64,000 nt of DNA from Pseudomonas sp. AOB-7 (GCF_003696305.1 NZ_RFFK01000004.1:310001-374000); one strand, 5' to 3'. Numbered from the stretch's first letter, positions 53,659 through 62,777 are shown. Made by a program: numbers and translations. Notes: a model not told the origin generated them from the letters alone.

Positions 53659-53723
53659 CCCCGCTTCCGGTGGGGCCTTTATCAGAACGACGAACAAGGC
53701 TGCCAAGCGCCCGGCCCCACCGG
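53659..53723 (+). promoter_or_regulatory. Attenuator-like alternative hairpins upstream of the 159-aa gene
   Basis: Two mutually exclusive stems: CCCC(53659-)GCTTCCGGTGGGG, followed by CCTTT (terminator-like); and CCGGTGGGGCC (53667-53677) with GGCCCCACCGG (53713-53723), an 11-bp perfect stem that would disrupt the first. They lie 20-84 bp before the ATG at 53743. Confidence 0.45.
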
Positions 53724-53742
53724 CACCCTTCGCGAGGATGCC

Positions 53743-54222
53743 ATGGGAATAGCCGCCTGCGATCTCAGCCAGCACGTCATCCGCCCTACCCTGCTCTACC
53801 TGGGGCGTCACTCCGCCGTCGCCGAGGCCCTGCTGCTCGGCACCGCGGCCAGCCAGTCGGCGCTCGGCAGCGCCCTGGACGACCGTCGCGGCCATGGCCT
53901 GTACCGCATCGCCGAACAGCGCCACCTGCAGTTGTGGGACCAGCACCTGGCGCGCGACCCGGAGCTGGCCAGCCGGGTGCGTGGCCTGGCCAGCCAGCAC
54001 GCCTTTCTCGCCGCGCCGCACCTGGAGCTGACGGTCAACCTGCGCTACGCCACCGCCATCGCCTGGCTGCTTATAGAAGCCGAGCAGGCCGAGCTGCCGG
54101 ACGCCGACGACCTGCTCGGCCTGGCCCGCGTGTGGCGCCAGGTGTTCCAGCCGCAGGGACGGCTGTGCGACTTCATCGACGCCTGGCAGCGCTGGGTCGG
54201 TCAGTTCAGTCGGGTCGCCTAG
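53743..54222 (+). CDS. Uncharacterised protein, resembles phage-type lysozyme-like/structural proteins
   Basis: A 159-aa protein I cannot assign firmly. The pattern LLLGTAASQSALG ... GHGLYRIAEQRH, then SRVRGLASQHAFL and TVNLRYATAIAWLLI, resembles phage lysozyme-like virion proteins, whose usual catalytic glutamate would be at Gln38; so a catalytically dead domesticated relative is possible. No signal peptide. GAGGA precedes the ATG. An isolated gene between sseA-like and fadL. Confidence 0.55.
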   Translation: MGIAACDLSQHVIRPTLLYLGRHSAVAEALLLGTAASQSALGSALDDRRGHGLYRIAEQRHLQLWDQHLARDPELASRVRGLASQHAFLAAPHLELTVNLRYATAIAWLLIEAEQAELPDADDLLGLARVWRQVFQPQGRLCDFIDAWQRWVGQFSRVA

Positions 54223-54316
54223 CGGGCAGCACGCCGCACCCCGCGCAGCACAGTCACCACAGGCAGGGTGCCGAGGCGCCGCGGCAAGGCCCGAGAGCGC
54301 CAAACACAATCTGTAG

Positions 54317-54351
54317 TAATGTCCGACAATTCGCAAAATTGTCCGACAATA
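54317..54351. promoter_or_regulatory. Tandem FadR/GntR-type operators upstream of fadL
   Basis: Two sites spaced 20 bp apart: AATGTCCGACAAT (54318-54330) and the perfect palindrome ATTGTCCGACAAT (54338-54350). Both contain TGTCCGACA; the second fits the FadR-subfamily consensus TnGTnnnACnA. Spacing of two helical turns favours cooperative binding. Confidence 0.6.
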
Positions 54352-54439
54352 TCCCCATTTTCTCTGAACTTATGTGGCTTGGCAGGGGTCAGGAAAAACT
54401 GTAGCGTGCGCCCCCCGCCTCACCCACAGGAGTTCTCTC

Positions 54440-55705
54440 GTGAGCAAACGCCTCCTCAAGACCGGCCTGGCCATGGCCATCGCCGCCACCTCGAGCCACG
54501 GCCTGGCCAGCGGCTTCGCCATCAACGAACAGAGCGTCAGCGCCATGGGCACCGCCTTCGCCGGGCGTTCCTCGGCCGCCGATGACGCCACCACCGTCTT
54601 CGGCAACCCGGCCGGCATGGCCCGCCTCAAGCGCGAACAGGTCAGCGGCGGCCTGGCGGCGATCATCGCCAAGAGCGATATCGACGACGCCGAGAGCACC
54701 ATCCCCGGTAGCAACGACGGCGACATGGTGCCGTTCGTCGCCGCGCCCATGGGCTATTACGTCAAGCCGCTGGACGAGCAGTGGAGCTTCGGTTTCGGCC
54801 TCTACGTGCCCTTCGGCCTGGTCACCGACTACGAGCGCAACTTCCAGGGCCGCGGCTACGCCAACCTCAGCGAAGTGCGGGTGATCACCCTGCAGCCGAC
54901 CCTCAGCTACCGCTTCAACGACCAGTGGTCGGTCGGCTTCGGCCCCACCCTCAACCATATCGAGGGCCAGCTGACCTCGACCATTCCCAACCCCTTCCTG
55001 CCCAGCTCGGCGGCCGGCCAGGTAAAGGTCAAGGGCGACGACTTCGCCATGGGCTTCAACGCCGGCGTGCTGTTCGAACTGAACGCCGCCACCCGCTTCG
55101 GCCTGACCTATCACTCCAAGGTGGACTACAAGCTCAAGGGCCACACCAAGGTCGAGAGCGACGGCCTGCTGGCCGGCTCCGCCGGCAAGTACGATGCCAG
55201 CCTGGAGCTGCAGACGCCCGAGTCGGTGGATTTCTCGGTGACCCACGCCCTCGACGAGCGCTGGACCCTCTACGCCGGCAGCACCTGGACGCGCTGGAGC
55301 CGCCTGCAGGAGATCACCGTGGACAACAAGGGCGTGGCCGGCCCGTTCGCCGCCAACCTCACCACCATCACCGAGAAACAGGGCTGGCACGACACCTGGG
55401 CGCATGCCGTGGGCGCCGCCTACCAGCTCAACAAGCAGTGGGTGCTGCGCGCCGGCGTGGCCGTCGACCAGTCGCCGACCAACAATCGGCACCGCTCGCC
55501 GCGCATCCCCACCGGCGACCGCACCATCTTCAGCGTCGGTGCCGGCTGGAGCCCGAACGACGACCTGACCCTCGACCTGGCCTACTCCTACCTGATGGAA
55601 GAAGACGCCAAGATCGACCTCGACGAGCCGCTCAAGGGCTCCTACCGCGCCACCTACCGGAACAGCGCCCACGGTCTTGGCGCCCAGGTGACCTACCGCT
55701 ACTAA
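54440..55705 (+). CDS. fadL: FadL/OmpP1-type outer-membrane fatty acid transporter
   Basis: A 421-aa beta-barrel for long-chain fatty acids. Signal peptide through about residue 23 (SHGLAS), then GFAINEQSVSAMGTAFAGRSSAADDATTVFGNPAGM, the hallmark hatch region, and a C-terminal aromatic (VTYRY). The start is a GTG at 54440 preceded by CAGGAG. Two FadR-like palindromes lie about 90-120 bp upstream. Follows the lipase logic of the locus: lipase releases fatty acids that FadL takes up. Confidence 0.9.
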   Translation: MSKRLLKTGLAMAIAATSSHGLASGFAINEQSVSAMGTAFAGRSSAADDATTVFGNPAGMARLKREQVSGGLAAIIAKSDIDDAESTIPGSNDGDMVPFVAAPMGYYVKPLDEQWSFGFGLYVPFGLVTDYERNFQGRGYANLSEVRVITLQPTLSYRFNDQWSVGFGPTLNHIEGQLTSTIPNPFLPSSAAGQVKVKGDDFAMGFNAGVLFELNAATRFGLTYHSKVDYKLKGHTKVESDGLLAGSAGKYDASLELQTPESVDFSVTHALDERWTLYAGSTWTRWSRLQEITVDNKGVAGPFAANLTTITEKQGWHDTWAHAVGAAYQLNKQWVLRAGVAVDQSPTNNRHRSPRIPTGDRTIFSVGAGWSPNDDLTLDLAYSYLMEEDAKIDLDEPLKGSYRATYRNSAHGLGAQVTYRY

Positions 55706-55739
55706 TCGGCGCCGGAGATTGGCTACACTCGCGCGGCAG

Positions 55740-55747
55740 AACAACAA
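55740..55747 (+). promoter_or_regulatory. Crc/Hfq-type CA motif upstream of the response regulator
   Basis: AACAACAA in a longer A-rich run, 21 nt before the ATG at 55769. Confidence 0.4.
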
Positions 55748-55768
55748 GAAAAGCCGCGTGAGAACATC

Positions 55769-56380
55769 ATGACTGCCCTCTGCACCACCCTGCCCGACCG
55801 CCTGCGCCTGCTGCTGGTGGACGACCACCGGATCTTCCTCGATGGCCTGGCCCTGGCCCTGGCGCCACTCGCCCGAGACCTGCAGGTGCACACCGCGCAC
55901 AGCGCCGCGGAAGCCGAACAGCGCCTGCGCCAGCATTCCTACGACCTGATCCTGCTCGACCTGCGCCTGCCCGACGAACCCGGCCTGGAGCTGCTGCAAC
56001 GCTGGCTGGCGCGCGGCGACGCCACCCCGGTGGCGATCCTCAGCGCCAGCGACTCGAGCCTGGATGCCCAGGCCGCGCTGGCCGCCGGCGCGCTCGGCTT
56101 CATCCCCAAGAGCGCCGATGGCAACGCCCTGCGCCAGGCGGTCACCCGCGTGCTGCTCGGCGAAACCCTGCCGGCCCCGGCCAGCGCCTCGCCGCTGACC
56201 CCGCGCCAACTGGAAATCCTCCAGCTGCTGGCCGAAGGCCTGCCGAACAAGGCCATCAGCCGCCAGCTGGGCCTGGCCGAGGACACGGTGAAAACCCACC
56301 TCAAGGCGCTGTTCGAGGTGTTCGCCGTGCACACCCGCACCGCCTGCGTTAGCGCCGCACGCCAGCGCGGCTGGCTGTAG
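55769..56380 (+). CDS. NarL/LuxR-type response regulator
   Basis: A 203-aa regulator: receiver domain with acidic pair Asp18-Asp19, phospho-acceptor Asp64 (LILLDLRLPDEPG) and Lys in GFIPKSA, then a LuxR helix-turn-helix (LTPRQLEILQLLAEGLPNKAISRQLGLAEDTVKTHL). Follows fadL by 63 bp and converges with the hybrid kinase (6-bp gap), its probable partner. Confidence 0.88.
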   Translation: MTALCTTLPDRLRLLLVDDHRIFLDGLALALAPLARDLQVHTAHSAAEAEQRLRQHSYDLILLDLRLPDEPGLELLQRWLARGDATPVAILSASDSSLDAQAALAAGALGFIPKSADGNALRQAVTRVLLGETLPAPASASPLTPRQLEILQLLAEGLPNKAISRQLGLAEDTVKTHLKALFEVFAVHTRTACVSAARQRGWL

Positions 56381-56386
56381 TCGGCG

Positions 56387-58156
56387 TCAGGCCGTTTCCT
56401 GCTCCGCGCTGCGCGGCAGCAGGCTGGCCAGCACCTGGCGCAGGCGCGCCGGCAGCAGCGGCTTGCCCAGCGGCATGACGTGCGCCGGCAGGCAACGCTC
56501 CTGCAGCTCGGGGCTCAGATCGGCGCTGATCAGCAGCGCCGGCAGCATCTGCCCGGCGGCCTCGCGCAGGCACTCGATGGCCTGCAGCCCGTCGCCCGAC
56601 TCGGCCAGGCGGTAATCGCTGATCAGCAGCTGCGGCGGTTCGCGGCGCAGGGCGGCCAGGGCGCCGGCCAGGTCGGCACAGGCCTGTACGTCGCAGCCCC
56701 AGCGGCGCAGCAGGCCGGCCAGGGCCTCGCGCCCAGTGGCGTCGTCCTCCAGCAGCAGGATGCGTCCGCGCAACCGCCGCACGCCGTCGCTCGCCGCCAG
56801 CGCCGACGCCGGCACCTCGGCCAGCGGCAGACGCAGGACGAAACGCGCCCCGGCGCCGGGTTGCGAATGCAGTTGCAGCGGATGCTCCAGCACCGCAGCC
56901 AGCTGCCGCACTATGGCCAGGCCGAGGCCCAGACCGCGCTCGACATTGCGCCCGGGGTTGTCCAGCTGACGAAACTCCTCGAACACCAGCGCCTGCTCCG
57001 CCTCGCTCAAACCGCGGCCGTCGTCGCTCACCTCCAGCAGCAGCGTGCCGCCTTGCACGCGCGCGCTCAGGCTGAGCTGCCGCGCCCCGGCGTGCTGCAG
57101 GGCGTTGCTCAGCAGGTTGCGCAGCAGCCGCTCCAGCAGCAGGGGGTCGCTGCGCACGCCACAGTCGGCGCACTCCAGGCGCAGCGCCACGCCCTGCTGC
57201 TGCGCCTCCGGGGCCAGCTCGCCGAGCAGGCGTTCGAGCAGCGGGCGCAGGGCGAAGGCATGCGGCCTGGCCTGCACGCCGCCGGGCAGGGTCAGCCGGC
57301 TGTAGTCGAGCAGCGACTGCAGCAGGCGGCCGAGCTGCTCCACCGAGGCGGCCAGACGTGCGCTGATGCGCTGGGTCTGGGCATCGCCGCCCTGCTCGAC
57401 CAGGTGCTGGGCGTACAGGCCCATGGCGTTCAACGGCTGGCGCAGGTCGTGGCTGGCCGCCGCCAGCAGGCGCAGCTTGCGCGCGTCGTCGGCCTCGGCG
57501 CGCTGGCGCGCCAGATCGAGCAGGCGCAGGTTGAGCCAGGCGCCGCGCTGACCGTGCTCCTGCATATAGGCACCGACCGTGCCGATCAGGTTGGCGCAGA
57601 ACAGGAACATGGCCTGATAGGCCAGCTCGTCCCCCGCCTCGCCGAGGCCCAGGCCGAGCCCGACGAACAGCAGGCAGAAGCCCCAGCTGCACAGGCCGAT
57701 CGCCCGCAAGGACAGGCCGAGCAGCGCGTAGCCGAACAGCAGGATGAGGAACAGACCGTCGTAGGGCATCGCCACGCCCTGCTGCCAGCACAGGTGGACG
57801 ATCACCGCGACGCTGACGCCGTTGCACAGGTAGGCGCCGGCGTAGACCGCGGCCGCCCGCCGCGGCGGCGTAGCCGCACGCCGGCAGTAGACGAACGCCA
57901 GCAGCACCGCGCCCAGCGCCAGCAGGCGCAGCGGCAAGGCCGAGAGGCTGACGGCCAGCGGCATGGCGAAAATATCCAGCAGTGCGTAGGCCAGCTGGAA
58001 CAGCACCGCGGTGGCGGCGATCAACGGCAGGCGGCGGCGAATGCGCTGCACCCGGTGCTCGACGAACGCCTGCTCCAGCGCCGGCACGAAGCACAGCCGG
58101 CTGTAGCCGCGGCGCTGCTGGGCCAGCAGCAGGCGCTCCTGCTGCTCGACGCTCAT
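56387..58156 (-). CDS. Hybrid sensor histidine kinase/response regulator with 7TM-like input
   Basis: A 589-aa inner-membrane kinase with about six N-terminal hydrophobic helices (residues 40-200, e.g. [20 protein letters not shown]), a HisKA box ([15 protein letters not shown]), ATP-binding N/G boxes ([33 protein letters not shown]) and a C-terminal receiver ([13 protein letters not shown]). Start ATG 58156 is chosen; a GTG two codons earlier (58162) is possible. It is 13 bp after lif, so transcribed with the lipase genes, and convergent with a LuxR-type regulator. Confidence 0.88.
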   Translation of the reverse strand: MSVEQQERLLLAQQRRGYSRLCFVPALEQAFVEHRVQRIRRRLPLIAATAVLFQLAYALLDIFAMPLAVSLSALPLRLLALGAVLLAFVYCRRAATPPRRAAAVYAGAYLCNGVSVAVIVHLCWQQGVAMPYDGLFLILLFGYALLGLSLRAIGLCSWGFCLLFVGLGLGLGEAGDELAYQAMFLFCANLIGTVGAYMQEHGQRGAWLNLRLLDLARQRAEADDARKLRLLAAASHDLRQPLNAMGLYAQHLVEQGGDAQTQRISARLAASVEQLGRLLQSLLDYSRLTLPGGVQARPHAFALRPLLERLLGELAPEAQQQGVALRLECADCGVRSDPLLLERLLRNLLSNALQHAGARQLSLSARVQGGTLLLEVSDDGRGLSEAEQALVFEEFRQLDNPGRNVERGLGLGLAIVRQLAAVLEHPLQLHSQPGAGARFVLRLPLAEVPASALAASDGVRRLRGRILLLEDDATGREALAGLLRRWGCDVQACADLAGALAALRREPPQLLISDYRLAESGDGLQAIECLREAAGQMLPALLISADLSPELQERCLPAHVMPLGKPLLPARLRQVLASLLPRSAEQETA

Positions 58157-58168
58157 GGGCACCGCCGC

Positions 58169-59233
58169 TCAGGGCTGGGGCGGCGTCTGCGGCTGCTTGG
58201 CGGCGATGGCGTCATAGGTCTCCACCCGGTGTCGATCTTCGCTGGCGAACAGCCGTTCGCGCAGCCGTTGCTGCGCCTGCGCGCCATCCGCCGCGCTCAG
58301 CCCCTGGCCCTGCAACCCGGCCAGCTCGGCGCGGTAGGCCTGGTAGCGCTGCTGCCAGTCGCGCTCGCGGCGCTGCTCGGCCAGCAGGCGCTGCACGGTG
58401 GGCGGATCATAGGTCATCGCCAGGAACTCGCGCACCTGTTGCTCGTCCGCGCCGTCGCGCCACAGCTGTTCGCTGCGCGCCAGTTGTGCCTGGGCCTGCT
58501 GCTGGCGCAGCTCGCTGGCACGCAGCGCCTCCGGCAACTGCTGGCGCAGCTGCTCGTGCAACTGCGCGCGCTGCGCCTCGCCGAGGTCGTCGCGCTGCTG
58601 CAGCGCCAGGCTGTCCAGGGTGTAGCGGGCGTAGGCCTGCTCGGCGCCGAACAGTGCCTCCTGCGCGGCGGCCGAGAAATGCGTGCGGCGCAGGGCATCC
58701 AGGCGCTCGAAGGCCTGCTGCAGCGCCTGCAGCTGGGCCTGGGGGTCGACCTGCTGGCGGGCGTTCAGCGGCTGCTGCAACAGTGCCAGGCTGGCGCGCT
58801 TGTAGTCGAGGTAGTCGCCGAGCAGGTTGGTCAGCTGACCCAGCGCCGGCTCCTGCAAACGTGCGCCAGCATCGGCCAGCAGCGCCGCGATCGAGGCGTC
58901 GAGGCCGGAGTGGTCGACGGCGCTGAGGAAATAATCGAAGTAATCGCGCAGCGCCAGCTCCAGCACCAGATTGCCGGCGGCATCGGTCTGCAGTCGGCCG
59001 TCGACTTCGGTGCCGGCCAGGCTCGGCAGCGGCGCCGCTGGCGCCTGTGGCGTGGCGGTGGGCGTCGCCGCGGCTGCGCGCGGCACCGACGCTGGCGCTG
59101 GCTGCTCGACGCTGGCGCCGACGGGAGCGACGAAGGCGGACGGCACGGCCTCGGCAGCCGGCCAGCGCCAATACAGGGTGAGACCGCCGGCGAGCAGCGC
59201 CGCGGCCAGGCAAAGGCTCAGGGATCGGGACAT
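58169..59233 (-). CDS. lifO: Lipase-specific foldase (Lif)
   Basis: A 354-aa membrane-anchored periplasmic chaperone for LipA. N-terminal anchor (LCLAAALLAGGLTLYW), a Pro/Ala-rich linker (30-70), the diagnostic motif RDYFDYFLSA (96-105) and a helical C-terminal cradle rich in Gln/Arg/Leu. The ATG at 59233 starts it. It lies directly downstream of lipA in the usual order. Confidence 0.93.
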   Translation of the reverse strand: MSRSLSLCLAAALLAGGLTLYWRWPAAEAVPSAFVAPVGASVEQPAPASVPRAAAATPTATPQAPAAPLPSLAGTEVDGRLQTDAAGNLVLELALRDYFDYFLSAVDHSGLDASIAALLADAGARLQEPALGQLTNLLGDYLDYKRASLALLQQPLNARQQVDPQAQLQALQQAFERLDALRRTHFSAAAQEALFGAEQAYARYTLDSLALQQRDDLGEAQRAQLHEQLRQQLPEALRASELRQQQAQAQLARSEQLWRDGADEQQVREFLAMTYDPPTVQRLLAEQRRERDWQQRYQAYRAELAGLQGQGLSAADGAQAQQRLRERLFASEDRHRVETYDAIAAKQPQTPPQP

Positions 59234-59279
59234 GAGCAACTCGCTGCGGCGGGCCGGCGGGCCCGCCGCGGGTGGGAGG

Positions 59280-60206
59280 TCAGATGCCTTTGTTCTTCAG
59301 GCGGTTGGCGTGCTGGCGATACAGCGCTACCGGCTCGGTCCAGCCGCGGATGCCGAACAGGTGGTTGATCGCATCGACGTGGTTCATGTTGTAGCTGTCG
59401 CCCAGCACCTGGCCCAGGTAGGTGGCGCAAACGCCCACCAGGCCGTCGTTCTTCTCGCTGCCGAAGGCCAGGCCAGTGAAGGCCAGGAAGGGATCGGCGG
59501 CATCGAAGACGTTGGTGTAGGCGGCGTTGCCGGTCCAGGAGTAATAGCGAATGCTGTGTCCGCGCACGTTATGCACTTCCGTGGACTTGGCGCAGTAGCT
59601 ACTGCTGTTCACGCCCCAGGGATGGCGGCCGTTGAGCGCGGTGGTGCCGGGGGTGGTCAGGGTGGCCAGGGCATTGAGGCCGTTCTGCGGGTTGCTGGCG
59701 CCGGACAGCAGGTTGATCAGCGAACCGAGCGCATTGGCGATGGCGTTGGCGCCGCCTTCGATGGCGCCGCCCGGCGGGATCACCCCGCGCACCACGTCGG
59801 CCACCTTGGAGCCCTTGTTGACGCCGTTGATCGAGGTCACCGAGGCCACCAGGTCGGGGCGCAGCGAGGCCGCCACCCGCGAGGTGGGCGAGCCCTGGCT
59901 GTGGCCGATGAGGTTGACCTTGCCGCCGCCGGCGGCGGCCCAGGGCACGATCTGCCGGGCCAGCTCGGCGCCGCGCTGTTCGCTGTCGTTGAACGCGGCG
60001 ACGCTGGCGATATGCACCTTGGCGCCGTCGCGTTCGAGGTTCCAGGGGATGGTGTGGAAGTAGTTGACCAGCCCGCCGATGGTGTCGAAGCCGGTGATGC
60101 CGTGCACCAGCACGATCGGGTGCTTGGTCTGGGTGTAGTTGGCCTGGGCCTGGGCGGCGCCGAGCAGGGCCAGAGTGGCAAGGGCAGTGGTATAGACGCG
60201 ACGCAT
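59280..60206 (-). CDS. lipA: Secreted triacylglycerol lipase, subfamily I.1/I.2
   Basis: A 308-aa secreted lipase. Signal peptide ends near Ala22; nucleophile Ser103 in GHSQG, Asp254 in NDGLVG and His276 in NMNHVDAIN complete the triad; Cys205 and Cys260 fit the conserved disulfide. Colinear with P. aeruginosa LipA. Needs the foldase Lif and a type II secretion system. A Crc-type motif is upstream. Confidence 0.94.
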   Translation of the reverse strand: MRRVYTTALATLALLGAAQAQANYTQTKHPIVLVHGITGFDTIGGLVNYFHTIPWNLERDGAKVHIASVAAFNDSEQRGAELARQIVPWAAAGGGKVNLIGHSQGSPTSRVAASLRPDLVASVTSINGVNKGSKVADVVRGVIPPGGAIEGGANAIANALGSLINLLSGASNPQNGLNALATLTTPGTTALNGRHPWGVNSSSYCAKSTEVHNVRGHSIRYYSWTGNAAYTNVFDAADPFLAFTGLAFGSEKNDGLVGVCATYLGQVLGDSYNMNHVDAINHLFGIRGWTEPVALYRQHANRLKNKGI

Positions 60207-60220
60207 GGGTGCCTCCGTTA

Positions 60221-60228
60221 TTGTTCTT
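60221..60228 (-). promoter_or_regulatory. Crc/Hfq-type CA motif at lipA
   Basis: On the minus strand AAGAACAA lies 14 nt before the lipA start, adjoining the GGAGG ribosome-binding site. Confidence 0.5.
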
Positions 60229-60341
60229 GTGGGCACGCCGGGGAACTGCGTCCGGCGCCGCGCCAGTCTAGGCAGGCAGCCGGGCACGGCCCATCGCCCA
60301 GATGGGTGAGAGGCTGTGCATCGGGTCTCGTTTGCTAAGAC

Positions 60342-60360
60342 GGCAGGCGGCGCGCCTGCC
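60342..60360. terminator. GC hairpin after the glutathione peroxidase gene
   Basis: GGCAGGCG and CGCCTGCC form an 8-bp stem with a 3-nt loop, 6 bp past the stop; there is no good T-tract. Confidence 0.4.
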
Positions 60361-60366
60361 GCGGGC

Positions 60367-60915
60367 TCAGGGCTGCGAGGCGATGGCCCGCTCGACCGCC
60401 TCGATCAGCTGCGGATCGTCCGGCTTGGTCAGGCTGGAGAAGCTGGCGAGCACCTTGCCCTGGCGGTCGACCACGTACTTGGAAAAATTCCAGCGCGGCG
60501 CCTTGCTCTGCTCGGCCAGGCCCTTGAACAGCGCAATGGCCTCGGCACCGGTGACCACCTGAGGCTCGCTCATGGTGAAGGTCACACCATAGTTGACGTA
60601 GCAGACGGTGGCGGTCTTCTCGCTGTCGTCGGCTTCCTGACGGAAGTCGTCGGAGGGCACGCCGAGCACTTCCAGGCCCTGGCCCTTGTAGCGCTGATAG
60701 AGCGCCTCGAGGCCTTTGAACTGCGGGGTGAAGCCGCAGAAGCTGGCGGTGTTGACCACCAGCAGCGGTTTGCCGGCGAACTGGCACAGGTCGATGCTGT
60801 CCTTGGCCCGCAGGCGCGGCAGCTCGCCCTGCAGCAGGGCCGGACAGTCGGCGGCCAGCGCCGGCACGGCCAGGCCGGACAACAGGAGGGTACAGGCGAA
60901 GCGGCGCAGCGACAT
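60367..60915 (-). CDS. Periplasmic glutathione peroxidase-like protein
   Basis: A 182-aa thioredoxin-fold peroxidase with a signal peptide ([16 protein letters not shown]). The peroxidatic cysteine is Cys60 in [12 protein letters not shown], with Trp in [13 protein letters not shown]. It reduces peroxides in the periplasm, probably with thioredoxin-like donors. Confidence 0.88.
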   Translation of the reverse strand: MSLRRFACTLLLSGLAVPALAADCPALLQGELPRLRAKDSIDLCQFAGKPLLVVNTASFCGFTPQFKGLEALYQRYKGQGLEVLGVPSDDFRQEADDSEKTATVCYVNYGVTFTMSEPQVVTGAEAIALFKGLAEQSKAPRWNFSKYVVDRQGKVLASFSSLTKPDDPQLIEAVERAIASQP

Positions 60916-60980
60916 GGTGGTTTCCCTGAAGAGTCTGGTGCTATCCGGCCACGCTACTCGTCATGCGTGCCCAGGGCAAC

Positions 60981-61106
60981 TCAGCAGAAGCTCATGCCCA
61001 GCTGCAGCAGCGCCAGGCCGCCCTGCCGCCAGCCCCACCAGGCCAGCGCCAGCAGCAGGCCCGCCGCCAGCAGCGCGGCGCCGATCAGCAGCGGCCGCGT
61101 GCTCAC
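60981..61106 (-). CDS. 41-aa single-helix membrane miniprotein
   Basis: A GTG-started ORF (61106) overlapping the MFS stop by 4 bp (GTGA), so translation is coupled. Product: short N-terminus, one helix (LLIGAALLAAGLLLALAWWGW) and the tail RQGGLALLQLGMSFC. Such small coupled membrane proteins can be transporter accessories; function unknown. Absent from most automatic calls because of size. Confidence 0.6.
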   Translation of the reverse strand: MSTRPLLIGAALLAAGLLLALAWWGWRQGGLALLQLGMSFC

Positions 61107-62308
61107 GCGCCGGCCTCCTGCAGACGCGCCACCGGCACCTCGCGCACCGGCCAGTTGAGGACCGCGGCCAGCAGGCTGAGGAGGATGGAAATCTGCCAGA
61201 CCAGGTCGTAGCTGCCGGTGTGGTCGTACAGGTAGCCGCCCAGCCAGCCGCCGAGGAAGGAGCCGAGCTGGTGGAACAGGAAGACGATGCCGCCGAGCAT
61301 GGACAGGTTGCGCACGCCGAACAGGGTCGCCACCGTGCCGTTGGTCAGCGGCACCGTGGACAGCCACAGCAGGCCCATGGCCATGCCGAACAGGTAGGCG
61401 CTCCACTGCGTCAGCGGCGCCACCAGGAACAGGGTGATCACCACCCCGCGCGTCAGGTACAGGGCGCTGAGCAGGCGCGGCTTGGACATGCGCCCGCCGA
61501 GCCAGCCGGCGATATAGGTGCCGAAGATATTGAACAGCCCGACCAGGGCCAGCACCGTGGTGCCGGTCAGCGCCGGCAGATGATGGTCGACCAGGTAGGC
61601 CGGCAGGTGCACGGCGACGAACACCACCTGGAAGCCGCAGACGAAGAAACCCAGCGCCAGCAACCAGAAGCCGGAGTGGCCGGCCGCCTCGCGCAGCGCC
61701 TCGACCAGGGTCTGCTGAGGCCCGCTCGGTAGCGGCATCGGCTGCTCCTTGATCATCGCCGCCAGCGGCAGGATCAGCGCCACCAGCAGGCCGAGGGCGA
61801 GCAGCGCCGCCGACCAGCCGAGCCAGCCGATCAGCCCCAGGGTGCCGGGCAGCATGGCGAACTGACCGAAGGAGCCGGCCGCCGCGGCGATGCCCATGGC
61901 CATGCTGCGTTTTTCAACCGGCACGGCGCGGCCGACCACGCCGAGGATCACCGAGAAGGAGGTGCCGGACAGGCCGATGCCGATCAGCAGGCCGGCGCTC
62001 AGCGACAGCGACAGCGGCGAGTCGGCCAGGCCCATCAGCAGCAGGCCGATGGCGTACAGCAGGCCGCCGACCACTATGGTGCGGCGTGCGCCGAAGCGGT
62101 CGGCCAGCGCCCCGGTGAATGGCTGCGCCAGGCCCCAGATCAGGTTCTGCAGGGCGATGGCGAAGGCGAACACCTCGCGCCCCCAGCCGAACTCGGCGCT
62201 CATCGGCGGCAGGAACAGGCCGAAGCCGTGGCGGGTGCCCAGCGACAGGGCCAGGATCAGCGACGCGCCCAGCAGCAGCCAGGTGGTCGAGCGCCATGCG
62301 GTGGTCAT
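61103..62308 (-). CDS. MFS transporter (oxalate/formate- or drug-exporter-like)
   Basis: A 401-aa, twelve-helix MFS protein with a motif-A-like loop (GALADRFGARRTIVVGG). Between marR and a 41-aa miniprotein, in one minus-strand unit. The pairing with a MarR repressor suggests efflux of a toxic or aromatic compound; substrate unknown. Confidence 0.85.
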   Translation of the reverse strand: MTTAWRSTTWLLLGASLILALSLGTRHGFGLFLPPMSAEFGWGREVFAFAIALQNLIWGLAQPFTGALADRFGARRTIVVGGLLYAIGLLLMGLADSPLSLSLSAGLLIGIGLSGTSFSVILGVVGRAVPVEKRSMAMGIAAAAGSFGQFAMLPGTLGLIGWLGWSAALLALGLLVALILPLAAMIKEQPMPLPSGPQQTLVEALREAAGHSGFWLLALGFFVCGFQVVFVAVHLPAYLVDHHLPALTGTTVLALVGLFNIFGTYIAGWLGGRMSKPRLLSALYLTRGVVITLFLVAPLTQWSAYLFGMAMGLLWLSTVPLTNGTVATLFGVRNLSMLGGIVFLFHQLGSFLGGWLGGYLYDHTGSYDLVWQISILLSLLAAVLNWPVREVPVARLQEAGA

Positions 62309-62372
62309 TAGGGTGTCTCCCAGGGGCGGCCAGTCGCGGCCGTGAAGGCGATAAGTAAGAGCCGATACGCGA

Positions 62373-62777
62373 TCAGGCCAGTTGTTCCAGCAGTTGCATC
62401 AGCTCGGCGCGGCGCTCCTCGCCGAGGCGTGCGTTGAGTTCGTCCTGCACCTGTTGCCAGAGCGGCAGCGCCTGCTGCAGACGCTGCACACCGGCGGCGC
62501 TGAGCAACACTTCGCGGCTGCGCTGATCGCGGCCTTCGCCGAGCTGCAGCAAGCCCTGCTCCTGCAGCACCCGCAGGTTGCGTCCCAGGGTGCTGCGATC
62601 CAGGCCCATGGCCTCGGCCAGCGCGGAAATGCTCGGCTGCCCCAGCCGCTGCACATGGCGCAGCAGGGAAAACTGGGCGGCGCCGAGCCCGACCGCGGCG
62701 AGCGCGTCGTCGTAACGTCGGGTGACCCCGCGGCTGGCGCGGCGCAATTGGGTGCAGAGGCAGGTGGTCGGCAACAT
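62373..62777 (-). CDS. MarR-family regulator
   Basis: A 134-aa winged-helix regulator (FSLLRHVQRLGQPSISALAEAMGLDRSTLGRNLRVLQEQGLL). Cysteines at the extreme N-terminus (TTCLCTQLRR) could be redox-sensitive. Start MLPTTCLC at 62777 is preferred to an upstream start at 62840. It most likely controls the adjacent MFS gene and perhaps the peroxidase. Confidence 0.87.
   Translation of the reverse strand: MLPTTCLCTQLRRASRGVTRRYDDALAAVGLGAAQFSLLRHVQRLGQPSISALAEAMGLDRSTLGRNLRVLQEQGLLQLGEGRDQRSREVLLSAAGVQRLQQALPLWQQVQDELNARLGEERRAELMQLLEQLA

Noticed and set aside
56480..59368. 962-codon open frame on the plus strand
   Set aside because: It lies antisense to the hybrid kinase, lif and lipA, whose motifs are intact. 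Its Gln/Ala/Arg-rich composition is typical of GC-rich shadow frames.
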